From Solimonas soli DSM 21787 (GTDB lineage: Bacteria; Pseudomonadota; Gammaproteobacteria; Nevskiales; Nevskiaceae), in contig NZ_KI440837.1 of assembly GCF_000474945.1 (NCBI RefSeq), positions 186,001-250,000 on the forward strand: DNA of 64,000 nt, in the 5' to 3' direction. Shown one piece after another: positions 16,299 through 25,155 of this stretch. Every line of letters begins with the position of its first letter. Position 1 is the first letter of the stretch. The notes under the pieces were generated by a model. That model made no database searches, was not told the origin of the DNA, and saw only the letters and a program-made list of their open reading frames with translations. The position numbers and the translations under genes are program-made.

Positions 16299-18218
16299 TT
16301 ACTGATCCGGCGACGCCGGCGTCTCGGCCTGCGGCGGATTGACGATCTTCACCTTGACCTGGCTCGCCACGTAGCTGCGGTAGGCCTGGAATTCCTCGCC
16401 GGCGGCGAGCTGGTTGAACTGCGCACCGGCTTCCGGCGGCAGATTATCGGCGGCCGGCGCGCTGACCTTGCGCAGCGCGACGACGGCGACATTGCCGTCG
16501 CCCAGCGTGACCTCGCCATAGCTCGGCACGTCGCCCTTCGGCCGCGGCATCTTGAACACGGCGTCGACCAGCGCCTGGTCCGCCTCGCGATTGTCGCGGC
16601 GCAGGGCGCCGACGTCCTTGATCTCGATGCCCTTCGCACCCGCCGCGGCGCTCAGCGTCTCGCCGCCCTTGACGGCCGCGAGCAGCGCGTCGGCATCGGC
16701 CTTGGCCTTGGCCTTGGCCTGTTCGGCGCGCAGCGCCGTGCGGATGTCAGCGGCCACCTCGTCGAAGCTGCGCTGGCGCGGCGCCTCGTACTCGGCCTTG
16801 CGGATCACCACCAGCTTGTCATCACCGATGGCGAGCGGCTTGCTGTTCTCGCCGTCCTTCAGCACTTCGGCCGAGAACGCGGCTTCCTTGACCGCATCGT
16901 TCGCCGCCAGGCCTTCGCCGCCGGTGCGCGTGAACCAGTCGGTGGTCTGCACCTGCAGGCCGAGTTCCTTGGCGACCACGTCGAGCGAGGCCGGGTTTTC
17001 GAAGGCCAGCTGCTCGAGCTTGTCGCTCAGCTCCTGGAAGTGCTTCTGCTTCTCGCGGTTGCGGTACAGCTCGATGAGCTCGGCCTGCACTTCGGCATCC
17101 TCGAACGGCTTGACGGTCGACGGCTTGACCTCGTCGACATGGATCAGGTGCCAGCCGAATTCCGTCTCGACCGGCGCGCTGGTCTCCCCCGACTTCAGCG
17201 ACCACAGCGCCTTCTCGAAGCTGTCCGGCATCTGCCCGCGCTTCAGCCAGCCGAGATCGCCGCCCTTGGCCCTGGAACCGGCGTCATCGGAATTGGCCTT
17301 GGCCAGCGCCGCGAAGTCGGCGCCGTTCTTCAGCTGCGCGGCGAGATCCTCGGCCTTTTTCTCCGAGGCCGACTTGTCGGCGCCGAAATTGATCAGGATG
17401 TGGCTGGCCCTGCGCTGTTCCGGCGTCGTGAAGCGGCTGTCCTTCTCGGCGTCGTAGAGCACCTTGAGCACGTCCTTGTCCGGCACCGGCGCGGCGGGCA
17501 GCGTGTCCGGCGACAGCTCGACGTAGGCGAGCTTGATGCGCTCCGGCGCCATGTACTGGCTCTTGCTCTCCTCGTAACGCTTCTGCGCGTCGGCGTCCGA
17601 CACCGTGAGCTGCGCCTCGTACTTGGCGAGATCGAACCGCGCGTAGCTGACTTCGCGCTCCTGCCCGGCGATCTGCATCAGCTGCTGGCGCTCGGTCGCG
17701 GTCATGAAGGCCGTGTCGACGACCGCCTCGCGCATCTGGTCGATCTCGAGCGATTCGCGCAGCTGCGCCTCGAAACGCTGCGGCGACAGGCGCTGGCGCG
17801 CGAGCGCTTCCTTGTAGGTCTCGGTGTCGAACTTGCCGTCCTTCTGGAACACCGGGTAGGACGACAGCTGCGAGAACAGCAGCGCGTCGTTGGCGCGATA
17901 ACCGGCCTTGTTTGCGTACTGCCGCATCATCGCTTCCTGCGTCATGTCGTCGAGGACGCTCTGGCGGAAGCGGTTCTGGTCGAACTGGTCGGCGCGGAAG
18001 TTGTCGCCCATCAGCTGCAGGTACTGCTGGTAGCGCTGCTCGTAGGCGCGGCGGAATTGCGAATCCTTGATCTTCTCGCTGCCGACCTTGGCGACCACCG
18101 GATCGCCGCCGCCGGTCATGAACGACTCGACACCCCAGAACGCGAACGGCACGACGATGATGGCGACGATGAAACCGGCAACGATGCCGGAGGTGCGATC
18201 ACGGATACTCTGCAGCAT
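16299..18218 (-). CDS. ppiD: Periplasmic folding chaperone PpiD (SurA-like, parvulin domain)
   Basis: A 639-residue protein anchored by one N-terminal membrane helix (about residues 12-32), followed by a SurA-like chaperone region (about 40-220), a parvulin-type PPIase domain (about 270-365, with RRASHILINFG and GGDLGWLKRGQMPDSFEKALW), and a C-terminal region. PpiD works at the SecYEG exit on newly translocated outer-membrane and periplasmic proteins. The start MLQSIRDRTSG is the standard one. It lies downstream of tRNA-His and tRNA-Lys. Confidence 0.95.
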   Translation of the reverse strand: MLQSIRDRTSGIVAGFIVAIIVVPFAFWGVESFMTGGGDPVVAKVGSEKIKDSQFRRAYEQRYQQYLQLMGDNFRADQFDQNRFRQSVLDDMTQEAMMRQYANKAGYRANDALLFSQLSSYPVFQKDGKFDTETYKEALARQRLSPQRFEAQLRESLEIDQMREAVVDTAFMTATERQQLMQIAGQEREVSYARFDLAKYEAQLTVSDADAQKRYEESKSQYMAPERIKLAYVELSPDTLPAAPVPDKDVLKVLYDAEKDSRFTTPEQRRASHILINFGADKSASEKKAEDLAAQLKNGADFAALAKANSDDAGSRAKGGDLGWLKRGQMPDSFEKALWSLKSGETSAPVETEFGWHLIHVDEVKPSTVKPFEDAEVQAELIELYRNREKQKHFQELSDKLEQLAFENPASLDVVAKELGLQVQTTDWFTRTGGEGLAANDAVKEAAFSAEVLKDGENSKPLAIGDDKLVVIRKAEYEAPRQRSFDEVAADIRTALRAEQAKAKAKADADALLAAVKGGETLSAAAGAKGIEIKDVGALRRDNREADQALVDAVFKMPRPKGDVPSYGEVTLGDGNVAVVALRKVSAPAADNLPPEAGAQFNQLAAGEEFQAYRSYVASQVKVKIVNPPQAETPASPDQ

Positions 18219-18252
18219 GCCTGTCTCTCTTGGCGTGGAGCGCTCTTATAGC

Positions 18253-18280
18253 AAAAAGCCCGGCGTGGCCGGGCTTTTTT
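18253..18280 (-). terminator. Bidirectional-looking terminator after the tRNA-His/tRNA-Lys genes
   Basis: AAAAAGCCCGGC-CGTGG-type hairpin: an A-run, a perfect GCCCGG/CCGGGC stem and a T-run lie between the tRNA-Lys 3' end (18285) and the ppiD start (18218). Read on the minus strand it ends the tRNA transcript with a T-run. The T-run on the plus strand makes the structure symmetrical. Confidence 0.75.
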
Positions 18281-18284
18281 CTTT

Positions 18285-18359
18285 TGGTGGGCTGTCAGGG
18301 ACTCGAACCCCGAACCTACTGATTAAGAGTCAGCTGCTCTACCATTGAGCTAACAGCCC
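18285..18359 (-). tRNA. tRNA-Lys (CTT)
   Basis: A 75-base cloverleaf with acceptor GGGCTGT paired to ACAGCCC, anticodon loop CTCTTAA giving CTT, T-loop TTCGAGT and an encoded CCA. It lies 17 bases downstream of tRNA-His. Confidence 0.93.
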
Positions 18360-18376
18360 GCTGTTTCAAACGAAAC

Positions 18377-18453
18377 TGGGGTGACCGACGGGGCTCGAAC
18401 CCGCGACAACCAGAATCACAATCTGGGACTCTACCAACTGAGCTACGGCCACC
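18377..18453 (-). tRNA. tRNA-His (GTG)
   Basis: A cloverleaf with acceptor GTGGCCG paired to CGGTCAC, anticodon loop TTGTGAT giving GTG, and an encoded CCA. The extra 5' G (position -1, base 18453) opposite discriminator C, the identity mark of tRNA-His, is present in the genomic sequence. Confidence 0.94.
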
Positions 18454-18658
18454 ATCGGGAGGTTCCCGTCTGGTCCCTTTCAAGGGGGGAGCCGTCAGGG
18501 GCGCGAATCATAGCAGAACGAATCCGGCCGAAACAATCGCCCGCACCAGCGGCATCGCGCTGCCGGCACGGCAGTGAATTCCGCGCCGGCAGCCTCATAT
18601 ATTAGGCAACCCTCCAGGGCGTCGCCCGCGTGGCGCGCCGCTTCATCGAGCATGCCCC

Positions 18659-19426
18659 ATGACCGCCTCCCCCGCCGCACCGGCCGTGCTCGCCGTCCGC
18701 GGCCTGCGCAAGCAGTACGGATCGACGCTCGCCGTCGACGACATTTCCTTCGACGTCGCGCCCGGCCAGATCGTCGGCCTGCTCGGCCCGAACGGTGCCG
18801 GCAAGACCACGACCATCAACATGATCCTCGGGGTGCTGGCGCCGAGCGCCGGCCGCATCTCGATCGAAGGCTGCGACGTCGGCACGCAGCGCGCGCAGGC
18901 CCTGGCGCGGACCAATTTCGCGGCCGTCTATGCGCCGCTGCCCGGCAATCTGACCGTCGCGCAGAACCTCAAGGTCTTCGGCCTGATCTACGACGTGACG
19001 CAGCTCGATGCGCGCATCGAGACCCTGCTCGAACGCTTCGGTCTCGTGCGCTTCCGCAACACCAAATGCGGTCTGCTGTCGTCCGGCGAGCAGACCCGCG
19101 TGTGCCTCGCCAAGGCCATGCTCAATGCGCCGCGCCTGCTGCTGCTCGACGAGCCGACAGCATCGATCGACCCGGCCAGCGCACGCGACATCCGCCGCCT
19201 GATCCGCGACATCGCCACCGGCGGCGACAGCGGCATCCTGTGGACCTCGCACAACATGTACGAGGTCGAGGAAGTCTGCGACCACGTGCTGATCGTCTCG
19301 CGCGGCCGCGTGCTGCTTTCCGGAGACCCGCGCCGCCTGCCGGCCGAACACGGCGTCGGCAACCTCGAGGAATTGTTCATTCATGTGGCGCGCGAGCCGC
19401 TCGCCTTCGCCGAGCATCGCGCATGA
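18659..19426 (+). CDS. ABC transporter ATP-binding protein (ABC-2 export type)
   Basis: A 255-residue ATPase with Walker A GPNGAGKTT (about residues 43-51), signature LSSGEQTR (about 140-147), Walker B LLLLDEPTAS (about 160-169) and the H-loop in TSHNM (His 198). The signature has SSGE in place of the usual SGGQ, as in some ABC-2 exporters. It would energise the permease encoded next; the stop and the permease start overlap in ATGA. Substrate is unknown; polysaccharide, lipid or drug export are all possible for this type. Confidence 0.9.
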   Translation: MTASPAAPAVLAVRGLRKQYGSTLAVDDISFDVAPGQIVGLLGPNGAGKTTTINMILGVLAPSAGRISIEGCDVGTQRAQALARTNFAAVYAPLPGNLTVAQNLKVFGLIYDVTQLDARIETLLERFGLVRFRNTKCGLLSSGEQTRVCLAKAMLNAPRLLLLDEPTASIDPASARDIRRLIRDIATGGDSGILWTSHNMYEVEEVCDHVLIVSRGRVLLSGDPRRLPAEHGVGNLEELFIHVAREPLAFAEHRA

Positions 19427-20250
19427 GCCCGTCGCTCCGCTGCGGCCTGAACGGACGCCACATCGCCGGCGTCGTGCTGCGCCAGTACTACCTGATGCGC
19501 GGCAGCCCGACGCGCCTGCTGCCGACTTTCGCCTGGGTGGCGATCGACATCGTGCTGTGGGGCTTCATCACGCGCTACCTGAACTCGCTCGGCACGCCCG
19601 GCGTGAACTTCGTGCCGACCCTGCTCGGCGCCGTGCTGCTCTGGGATTTCTTCTCGCGCGTCATGCAGGGCGTGACCACCGCCTTCTTCGAGGACGTGTG
19701 GTCGCGCAACTTCCTCAACATCTTCGCCACGCCGCTGTCGATAGCCGAGTACGTCAGCGGCCTGGTCATCACCAGCGTCGCCACCAGCGTGGTCGGCCTC
19801 GCCGCCATGCTGCTGCTGGCGACCGGCGTGTTCGGCTTCTCGTTCTTCAGTTACGGCCTGATGCTGCTGCCCTTCCTGCTGGTGCTGTTCCTGTTCGGCA
19901 TCGCGCTCGGCGTCCTCGCCAGCGCCATGGTGCTGCGCCTCGGGCCGGCGTCGGAATGGCTGGTGTGGCCGATCCCGGCGCTGCTGTCGCCGTTCGCCGG
20001 CGTGTTCTATCCGCTGTCGACCCTGCCGGCGTGGATGCAGTGGGTCGGGCATCTGCTGCCGCCCTCGTACGTGTTCGAGGGCATGCGCGCGATCGTCGCC
20101 GGCCACGGCTTCTCGGCGGCTTCGCTGCTCGTTGGCCTGGCGCTCGCCATCGTGCAGATCGTCGCCGCCGGCTGGTGCTTCGCCGCCGTGCACCGCAAGG
20201 CGGTGCGCAGCGGCCTGCTCGCGCGCTACAGCGCGGAAAGCGTCAGCTGA
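19423..20250 (+). CDS. ABC-2 type transporter permease
   Basis: A 275-residue integral membrane protein with about six helices and the ABC-2 segment near the fifth helix (FAGVFYPLSTLPAWMQWVGHLLPPSYVFEG), typical of ABC-2 permeases that export drugs, lipids or polysaccharides. ATG 19423 overlaps the ATPase stop. Its 3' end overlaps the convergent AraC-type gene by 8 bases. With the ATPase it forms a two-gene exporter. Confidence 0.9.
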   Translation: MSPSLRCGLNGRHIAGVVLRQYYLMRGSPTRLLPTFAWVAIDIVLWGFITRYLNSLGTPGVNFVPTLLGAVLLWDFFSRVMQGVTTAFFEDVWSRNFLNIFATPLSIAEYVSGLVITSVATSVVGLAAMLLLATGVFGFSFFSYGLMLLPFLLVLFLFGIALGVLASAMVLRLGPASEWLVWPIPALLSPFAGVFYPLSTLPAWMQWVGHLLPPSYVFEGMRAIVAGHGFSAASLLVGLALAIVQIVAAGWCFAAVHRKAVRSGLLARYSAESVS

Positions 20251-21241
20251 GGCGCTGCCGGCGATAGCGCAGCGGCGTCACGCCGCTCCAGCTCTTGAAG
20301 GCGCGCGAAAACGCGCTCTGCTCGGAATAGCCGAGCAACAGGGCGATCTCCGGCAGGCGCAGCTTGGCGTCGGCGAGATAGGCGCGCGCCAGTTGCAGGC
20401 GTGTGTCGTTGAGCACGCCCTTGTAGCTCAGGCCGCGCTCCTGCAGGCGGCGGTACAGCGAGCGCGAAGGCACGCCGAGCCTGGCGGCGATCGTCTCGAA
20501 GGCCGGTTCGCCCTCCTGCAGCGCGTCGACGATCGCCCGCTGCAGGGCCGTCATCAGCGCGTCCGGCTGCGGCGAGGCGCGCAGCAGGGCCTCGGCCTGC
20601 TGTTCGAGCAATGCCATGAGGTGCGGATCGCGCGTGTTGATCGGCAGCGCCAGCGCTTCGAGCGGCAGCAGCACGACCAGCGTGCGCGCGTCGAAGCGCA
20701 GCGGACATTCGAGCAGGCGTTCGTGCGCGGCGACGTCGGCCGGCGCCGGCCCCGGAAATTCGACGCCGCGCAGGCGCAGATCGGCACGGCCGGTGAGCTG
20801 GCGCGCCAGCGTCAGCATCGCCGAGACCAGCACTTCGTCGGACAGCCGCGTCGAACGGCCGTACGACGGATCCCAGCTCAGTTCGAACGCGCCGCTCCTT
20901 TGCGCCGCCCGGGTCGGCGTCAGGTTGTGCAGCAGCGGCTGGAAGCGCTGGAAACGCTGCAGGGCCTGGCCCAGGGTCGCGCAGGACATGGCGAGATAAC
21001 CGAGCACGCCGACGTGGTGCGGGCGCGCGAGCCGGCCGATCGCCAGGCCCGTCGCCGTGCGCGGCTGCAGTTCGTCGATGCGCCGCAGCAGCGACCACCA
21101 GCTCTCGACCGGCATGCGCTGCAACCCGGCGAACGACGCCAGCTCGTCGCGCAGCGCCGGCGCGTCGAGCCGCAACTCGTCCAGATACCGCAGGAGCAGC
21201 TCGGCGAGCGCCGCGGAAACGTAGACGCCGCTGTCGGCCAC
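20243..21241 (-). CDS. AraC-family regulator with arabinose-binding-like N-terminal domain
   Basis: A 332-residue regulator. Residues about 20-200 resemble the N-terminal ligand-sensing domain found in OruR/ArgR-type AraC proteins. The C-terminal 90 residues hold two helix-turn-helix units, including SRSLYRRLQERGLSYK and IALLLGYSEQSAFSRAFKSWSGVTP. The start is GTG 21241, with GGAGG at a normal distance. It is divergent from the fatty acid hydroxylase gene across 129 bases, so control of that gene is likely but inferred. Confidence 0.88.
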   Translation of the reverse strand: MADSGVYVSAALAELLLRYLDELRLDAPALRDELASFAGLQRMPVESWWSLLRRIDELQPRTATGLAIGRLARPHHVGVLGYLAMSCATLGQALQRFQRFQPLLHNLTPTRAAQRSGAFELSWDPSYGRSTRLSDEVLVSAMLTLARQLTGRADLRLRGVEFPGPAPADVAAHERLLECPLRFDARTLVVLLPLEALALPINTRDPHLMALLEQQAEALLRASPQPDALMTALQRAIVDALQEGEPAFETIAARLGVPSRSLYRRLQERGLSYKGVLNDTRLQLARAYLADAKLRLPEIALLLGYSEQSAFSRAFKSWSGVTPLRYRRQRLS

Positions 21242-21370
21242 GCGCGCCTCCGCGGTCGTGAATGTTGGCGGAAAATGTCAAAAACGCGGGCAGCGCGTCA
21301 AGACGTGCCGGCGCCGCGGCGCGAAGATGCGGCATCGAATCAGCGGGCGCCCGGCGCCGCGGAGCTTTTT

Positions 21371-22246
21371 ATGCAGGACGTCTTGCACGCGCTGTCGTTC
21401 ATCCTCTTCGCCGGCCTGATCTTCGTCGCGGTGATCGCGGCCGAAGCCTGGTACTGGAAGCGCAAGGGCCGCAGCGAGGCCTACGAGCTGAAGGACACGC
21501 TGTCGAACATGACCATGGGCTTCACTTACAAGGTCGTCGACGGCGTCGTCGTCGCCCTGGTCGGCAGCGCGTTCTACGACCTGGTCTACCCGCACGGCCT
21601 GCAGTACCGGCCCGGCAGCGGCTTCTGGAGCATCGCCGGCAGCGTGCTGCTGATCTTCCTGGTCAGCGACTTCGCGTTCTACCTGGCGCACCTGGTCTGG
21701 CACAAGGTGCGCTGGTTCTGGACCTCGCACGCCGTTCACCATTCGTCGCAGCGCATGAACTACTCGACGGCGCTGCGCCAGAACTACCTGGTGATCTTCA
21801 ACGGCGGCACGATGATCATCGCCGTCGCCATCGCCCTGGTCGGCTTCGACAAGACCTGGGCGATCGTCGCGCTGGAGCTCAACCTGCTCTATCAGTTCTT
21901 CCTGCACACCGAGACGCCGAGCCTGCTCGACCGCTTCGGCGCCGTGCTCAACACGCCCTCGCATCATCGCGTGCACCACGGCTCGAACCCGCTGCAGATC
22001 GACCGCAACTTCGGCGGCGTGCTCATCGTCTGGGACCGGCTGTTCGGCACTTTCCGCAGCGAGCGCGACGCCGGGCCCATCGTCTACGGCGTCACCGAGC
22101 GCCAGCCGCGCTCGAACAATCCCTTCTTCCTGCAGCTGCACGAGCTCGGCACGCTGCTGCGCGATCTGTGGCGCTACAAGGACCCGCGCATCCTCGTGCG
22201 CCATCCGGCCTGGGTCGAACGCCAGCACGGCCGCGCCGGCGGCTGA
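21371..22246 (+). CDS. Sterol desaturase / fatty acid hydroxylase family membrane protein
   Basis: A 291-residue membrane enzyme with the three histidine clusters that hold a di-iron centre: HLVWH (His 107 and 111), HAVHH (His 120, 123, 124) and HHRVHH (His 198, 199, 202, 203). Several hydrophobic helices surround them. The family introduces a hydroxyl group or double bond into lipids at the membrane face; the substrate here is unknown. It is divergent from the AraC regulator and followed by an acyltransferase gene, which suggests a small lipid-modifying neighbourhood. Confidence 0.88.
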   Translation: MQDVLHALSFILFAGLIFVAVIAAEAWYWKRKGRSEAYELKDTLSNMTMGFTYKVVDGVVVALVGSAFYDLVYPHGLQYRPGSGFWSIAGSVLLIFLVSDFAFYLAHLVWHKVRWFWTSHAVHHSSQRMNYSTALRQNYLVIFNGGTMIIAVAIALVGFDKTWAIVALELNLLYQFFLHTETPSLLDRFGAVLNTPSHHRVHHGSNPLQIDRNFGGVLIVWDRLFGTFRSERDAGPIVYGVTERQPRSNNPFFLQLHELGTLLRDLWRYKDPRILVRHPAWVERQHGRAGG

Positions 22247-22358
22247 GGCGCGGCTCGCACCGGCGGCCGGCGCGGCGGCCGGCGCGATGGCATGATGCAC
22301 GCCGCAGGCTCTCGGTCCCCGGATGACGGCTTGTGCTCCACTTTCCCGAGGACAGGCC

Positions 22359-23228
22359 GTGCGCATTCTTCTCATCGTCCTCGGACAGCTGCCGCTGTCC
22401 GTCCTGCAGGCGCTCGGCGCGCTGGTCGGCTGGCTGTCCTGGACCGGCAACTCGGGCCGCCGCCGCGTCGCCCTGCGCAATCTCGAACGCTGCATGCCGG
22501 AGCTCTCCGGCGCCGAACGCGAGCGCATCGCGCGCGCCTCCCTGCGGCACGAGTTCACCACCTACATCGAGACGCTGCGCATCTGGCTGGGCCCCGCCCA
22601 GGCGGTCAAGGACGCGGTGAAGGAGTGGCGCGGCCTCGAGGTGCTGGAGCGCGCCTTCGCGCAGGGCAAGGGCGTGATCCTGCTGACCCTGCACCAGGGC
22701 GCGTTCGAGGCGGTGGCGATCCCGATGTCGGCGCGCTTTCCCTTCTGCGGCCTGTACAAGCCGCAGCGCGGCGCGCTCAACGCGCTGTCGATCCGCGGCC
22801 GCCGGCGCTTCGGCGGCCAGCTGCGCATCACCCAGGCCGGCGTGCGCCAGCAGTCGCTGCAGCTGCTGCGCGAAGGGCTCGGCGTCTATTTCATGCCGGA
22901 CCATGACCCGCCGCCGGGCCGCGGCGTGTTCGTGCCGTTCATGGGCGTGCCGGCGCATACGCCGACGCTGGTCGCCAGGCTCGCGCACGAATCCGGCGCG
23001 CCGGTCGTCTACCTGTTCGGCGAGCGCCTGCCCCAGGCCGGCGGCTTCATCGCGCATTTCCTCGATGCGCCGCCGGACATTGCCAACGCCGATGTCGAAA
23101 TCGCGACCGCGGCGATGAATCGCGGCCTGGAACGCTGCCTGCGCACCTGTCCCGAACAGTACTGGTGGGGCTACAAGCGCTTCCGGCGCCAGCCGCAGGG
23201 GCTCGCCAGCGTCTACGGCGGCGCCTGA
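22359..23228 (+). CDS. LpxL/HtrB-like lysophospholipid acyltransferase
   Basis: A 289-residue member of the lipid A/lysophospholipid acyltransferase family, with an N-terminal membrane helix, a LTLHQGAFEAV segment carrying the catalytic His-4 residues-acid pattern, and later blocks such as FMPDHDPPPGRGVFVPFMG. GTG 22359 is preferred because GAGGA precedes it at normal spacing and the protein then begins MRILLIVLGQLP; an in-frame ATG lies at 22323. It acylates a lipid A precursor or another envelope lipid at the inner membrane; the precise acceptor is not evident. Confidence 0.85.
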   Translation: MRILLIVLGQLPLSVLQALGALVGWLSWTGNSGRRRVALRNLERCMPELSGAERERIARASLRHEFTTYIETLRIWLGPAQAVKDAVKEWRGLEVLERAFAQGKGVILLTLHQGAFEAVAIPMSARFPFCGLYKPQRGALNALSIRGRRRFGGQLRITQAGVRQQSLQLLREGLGVYFMPDHDPPPGRGVFVPFMGVPAHTPTLVARLAHESGAPVVYLFGERLPQAGGFIAHFLDAPPDIANADVEIATAAMNRGLERCLRTCPEQYWWGYKRFRRQPQGLASVYGGA

Positions 23229-23322
23229 GCGGAACGGCGCGCGCGTCGCCTGTTCGTCCGGTTCGGCGCAAGCCGGGCGCCGTGCGGCTTGCTGTAGTGC
23301 CGCCGTCTCGCCGGGGAGCGTC

Positions 23323-23625
23323 ATGACGCCGCACGCGCAATCACCGATCCGCCAGGTCGCCTACGGGGTGGACGATCTGGCGGCGGGCATCGCCCACTGG
23401 GCCGCCTGCGCCGGCATCGGACCGTGGACCGCGTTCCGCAAGGCGACGATCCGCGGACGCCGCCGTGGCACGGCGACGATGGACGTCGCGCCGTCGTACC
23501 GCGGCGAGCTGCAGATCGAGCTGATCCAGTCGCGCAGCCGCAGCCCGTCGCCCTACCGGCACGAGGATGGCCGGCCGCGCATCGGCATGCATCATCTCGG
23601 CTGGCACAGCGACGATCCTGCGCGA
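23323..23625 (+). pseudogene. VOC (glyoxalase-like) protein, 3'-truncated
   Basis: The first 100 or so residues read as one half of a VOC metalloprotein: a start with IRQVAYGVDDLAAGIAHWA, the beta strand block LQIELIQ, and IGMHHLGWHSDDP at the beginning of the second module. From about base 23610 the plus frame loses family character (it runs open to 23880 with Arg/Ala-rich sequence) and coding signal switches to the minus strand. The gene therefore seems cut by a deletion or rearrangement. Metal-binding residues of the second half are missing. Confidence 0.6.
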
Positions 23626-23736
23626 GGCATACCACTCGGCGAGGTGTTGCGCCCTGAACTCGGCTTCCATTGCCAGGTCCTCCGCGGCATCGCGCGCCAG
23701 CACGACCCAGCGCACCGGCGACGAGCGGAGTTTCAC
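23620..23736 (-). pseudogene. Possible YCII-type protein, N-terminal remnant
   Basis: A GTG at 23736, overlapping the stop of the 88-residue minus-strand gene, opens a frame beginning VKLRSSPVRWVVLARDAAED and then AEFRAQHLAEW, which recalls the start of YCII-related proteins. Similarity ends near 23620, where the sequence becomes the reverse of the VOC remnant. It looks like the other side of the same junction. The family call is weak. Confidence 0.3.
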
Positions 23737-23999
23737 GCGGCGCTCGCCCGCCGTCGCCGCAGCGGCGCGCGCAGGCTGGACATGAAGAACAGGATCGCGG
23801 TGACGAGCGCGAACAGCAGGCCCTTGCAGGTGCCGACCGCGGCGGCGAATTCGGCGTTCGGCAGCGACTGCAGCCAGTGATCCGACCGATAGATCCGGAC
23901 ACCGGCGGACAGCAGGTAGATCACCGCGGCGCGCAGCGCCGGCAGTACATGCCACTTCGAAGAAAGGGCGCGAACCGCGCGCGCTGGGCTGGACATCAT
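23733..23999 (-). CDS. Short membrane protein resembling a sensor-protein N-terminus (orphan fragment)
   Basis: An 88-residue protein with two hydrophobic segments. Residues about 20-75 follow the pattern seen at the N-terminus of PAS/GGDEF/EAL sensor proteins: a first helix, then IYRSDHWLQ, then a KGLLFALVTAILFF helix. No sensory or output domain follows, because the frame stops at 23733. It may be a small independent membrane protein, but a truncated signalling gene is more likely given the gene debris next to it. Confidence 0.45.
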   Translation of the reverse strand: MMSSPARAVRALSSKWHVLPALRAAVIYLLSAGVRIYRSDHWLQSLPNAEFAAAVGTCKGLLFALVTAILFFMSSLRAPLRRRRASAA

Positions 24000-24123
24000 C
24001 GCCTACCGGCCCATCACCATGACAACGCATGGCATACGGCAGCTTGCGGCGCGGCGGCGGCGAAAAGAGCGGCCGGGTGAGCGGCGGCGGACGATGCCCG
24101 CCGGCCGCGCCGCGTCACACCGC

Positions 24124-24993
24124 TCAGCCGAGCTGGATCTGCCGGCTGCCGCGCAGCTGGCGCGCGAACGCCGGAAAGTCGAGGCCGTGGCGCGCCTCGA
24201 GCGCGCGGGCGCGTTCGTCGAGCGCGATCCAGTCGGGCACGAAGCGGGGATCCTTGAAGGCGAACAGCAGGCGATTGCCGCCGCGCTTGAGCCGATGCAG
24301 CATCAGGCGCCCGGCAAAGAACTGCGCGGCCAGCCGCAAGTGTGCTTCCACCGACTGCTCCGGGCCGATGAGATTCATCACCAGCAGGCCGCGCGGCCGC
24401 AGGCGCGCGGCGACGTCGCGATAGAACGCTTCGCTCGCCAGCGAGGGCGCCACGCCGCTGCGGTCGCAGCCGTCGATCAGCACCACGTCGGCAAGGTCCT
24501 CGGTGGTCGCGAAATAGTCGGCGGCGTCGGCGTGCACGATGCGGAAACGCTCGTTCTCGTGCGGCAGCTCGAACAGCTTCGCGAAGGCCAGCACGTCGCC
24601 GTCGATCTCGACGGTGGTGATCCGTGCGCCGGGCAGCCGGCGATGGCAGAACTTGCTCAGCGAGCCGCCGCCGAGGCCGACGATGGCGATGTGCCGCGGC
24701 CGCGTCACGAACAGCAGGAAGGCCATCATCTGCCGCGTATAGACGAACTTCAGCGCGTCCGGATCAGCGATGGTCATCTCGCTCTGCACGAAGTCCAGGC
24801 TGAAGTGCAGGCGTCGCGTCACGCCGTTGTCGACGACGAAGGGCTTGTCGTAGGCGCCCGCGCGCAGGCGCCGCATCAGCTCGCTGACATTGGCGTGGCG
24901 CGGTTCGCGCAGCAGGATGGTGCCGTCCTCGGACAGCAGCTTGGCTGGCAGTTCCAGCCACGACGCGCGCGCGGCGCGCGCTGGGGGGCTCAT
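24124..24993 (-). CDS. Spermidine synthase-like methyltransferase-fold protein
   Basis: A 289-residue protein with the Rossmann fold of polyamine aminopropyltransferases: nucleotide-binding IVGLGGGSLSKF (about residue 120), acidic strand end TTVEIDGDV, and VVLIDGCD further on. ATG 24993 was chosen because earlier codons lead into the tRNA remnant. Many such isolated homologues have unproven substrate use, so true spermidine synthase activity is not certain. Its start is 23 bases from the tRNA-Arg 3' fragment that marks the island edge. Confidence 0.82.
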   Translation of the reverse strand: MSPPARAARASWLELPAKLLSEDGTILLREPRHANVSELMRRLRAGAYDKPFVVDNGVTRRLHFSLDFVQSEMTIADPDALKFVYTRQMMAFLLFVTRPRHIAIVGLGGGSLSKFCHRRLPGARITTVEIDGDVLAFAKLFELPHENERFRIVHADAADYFATTEDLADVVLIDGCDRSGVAPSLASEAFYRDVAARLRPRGLLVMNLIGPEQSVEAHLRLAAQFFAGRLMLHRLKRGGNRLLFAFKDPRFVPDWIALDERARALEARHGLDFPAFARQLRGSRQIQLG

Positions 24994-25015
24994 GGCGATG
25001 ATGGGAGTACGTGGA

Positions 25016-25062
25016 TGGCGCGCCCGGAGGGAGTCGAACCCCCGACCCACGGCTTAGAAGGC
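25016..25062 (-). pseudogene. 3' half of a disrupted tRNA-Arg (TCT)
   Basis: Read on the minus strand, this is the anticodon loop and 3' stem, variable loop, T-arm (TTCGACT loop), acceptor CGGGCGC, discriminator G and encoded CCA of a tRNA-Arg(TCT). The sequence upstream of base 25062 is island DNA with no D-arm or 5' acceptor strand. The missing 5' half is at 52406-52449 on the same strand. Joining the two gives a fully paired cloverleaf. Confidence 0.9.
25050..25062. repeat. attL core of the island (13-bp direct repeat, left copy)
   Basis: CGGCTTAGAAGGC on the plus strand, identical to 52406-52418 and in the same orientation. It corresponds to the anticodon loop plus part of the anticodon stem of tRNA-Arg(TCT), the usual crossover site of tRNA-targeting tyrosine integrases. 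Identity ends exactly at both sides (A versus C on the left, A versus C on the right). Confidence 0.9.
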
Positions 25063-25121
25063 AAGAGTTCTTTTCTCCATTCTCCATTGATACCATTGGA
25101 TTTTCTCAGATAGACGGCAGG

Positions 25122-25144
25122 TTCATCTGCACGATATCTGCACT
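25122..25144. repeat. Left arm-type integrase-binding repeat
   Basis: A 23-bp block (TTCATCTGCAC, one base, ATATCTGCACT) containing two tandem ATCTGCAC units 11 bases apart. It matches 52269-52291 at 22 of 23 positions in the same orientation. It lies 60 bases inside attL and 12 bases before the integrase start, so binding there could also repress the integrase. Arm-site function is inferred from position and symmetry. Confidence 0.7.
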
Positions 25145-25155
25145 GAGGATGTCCA

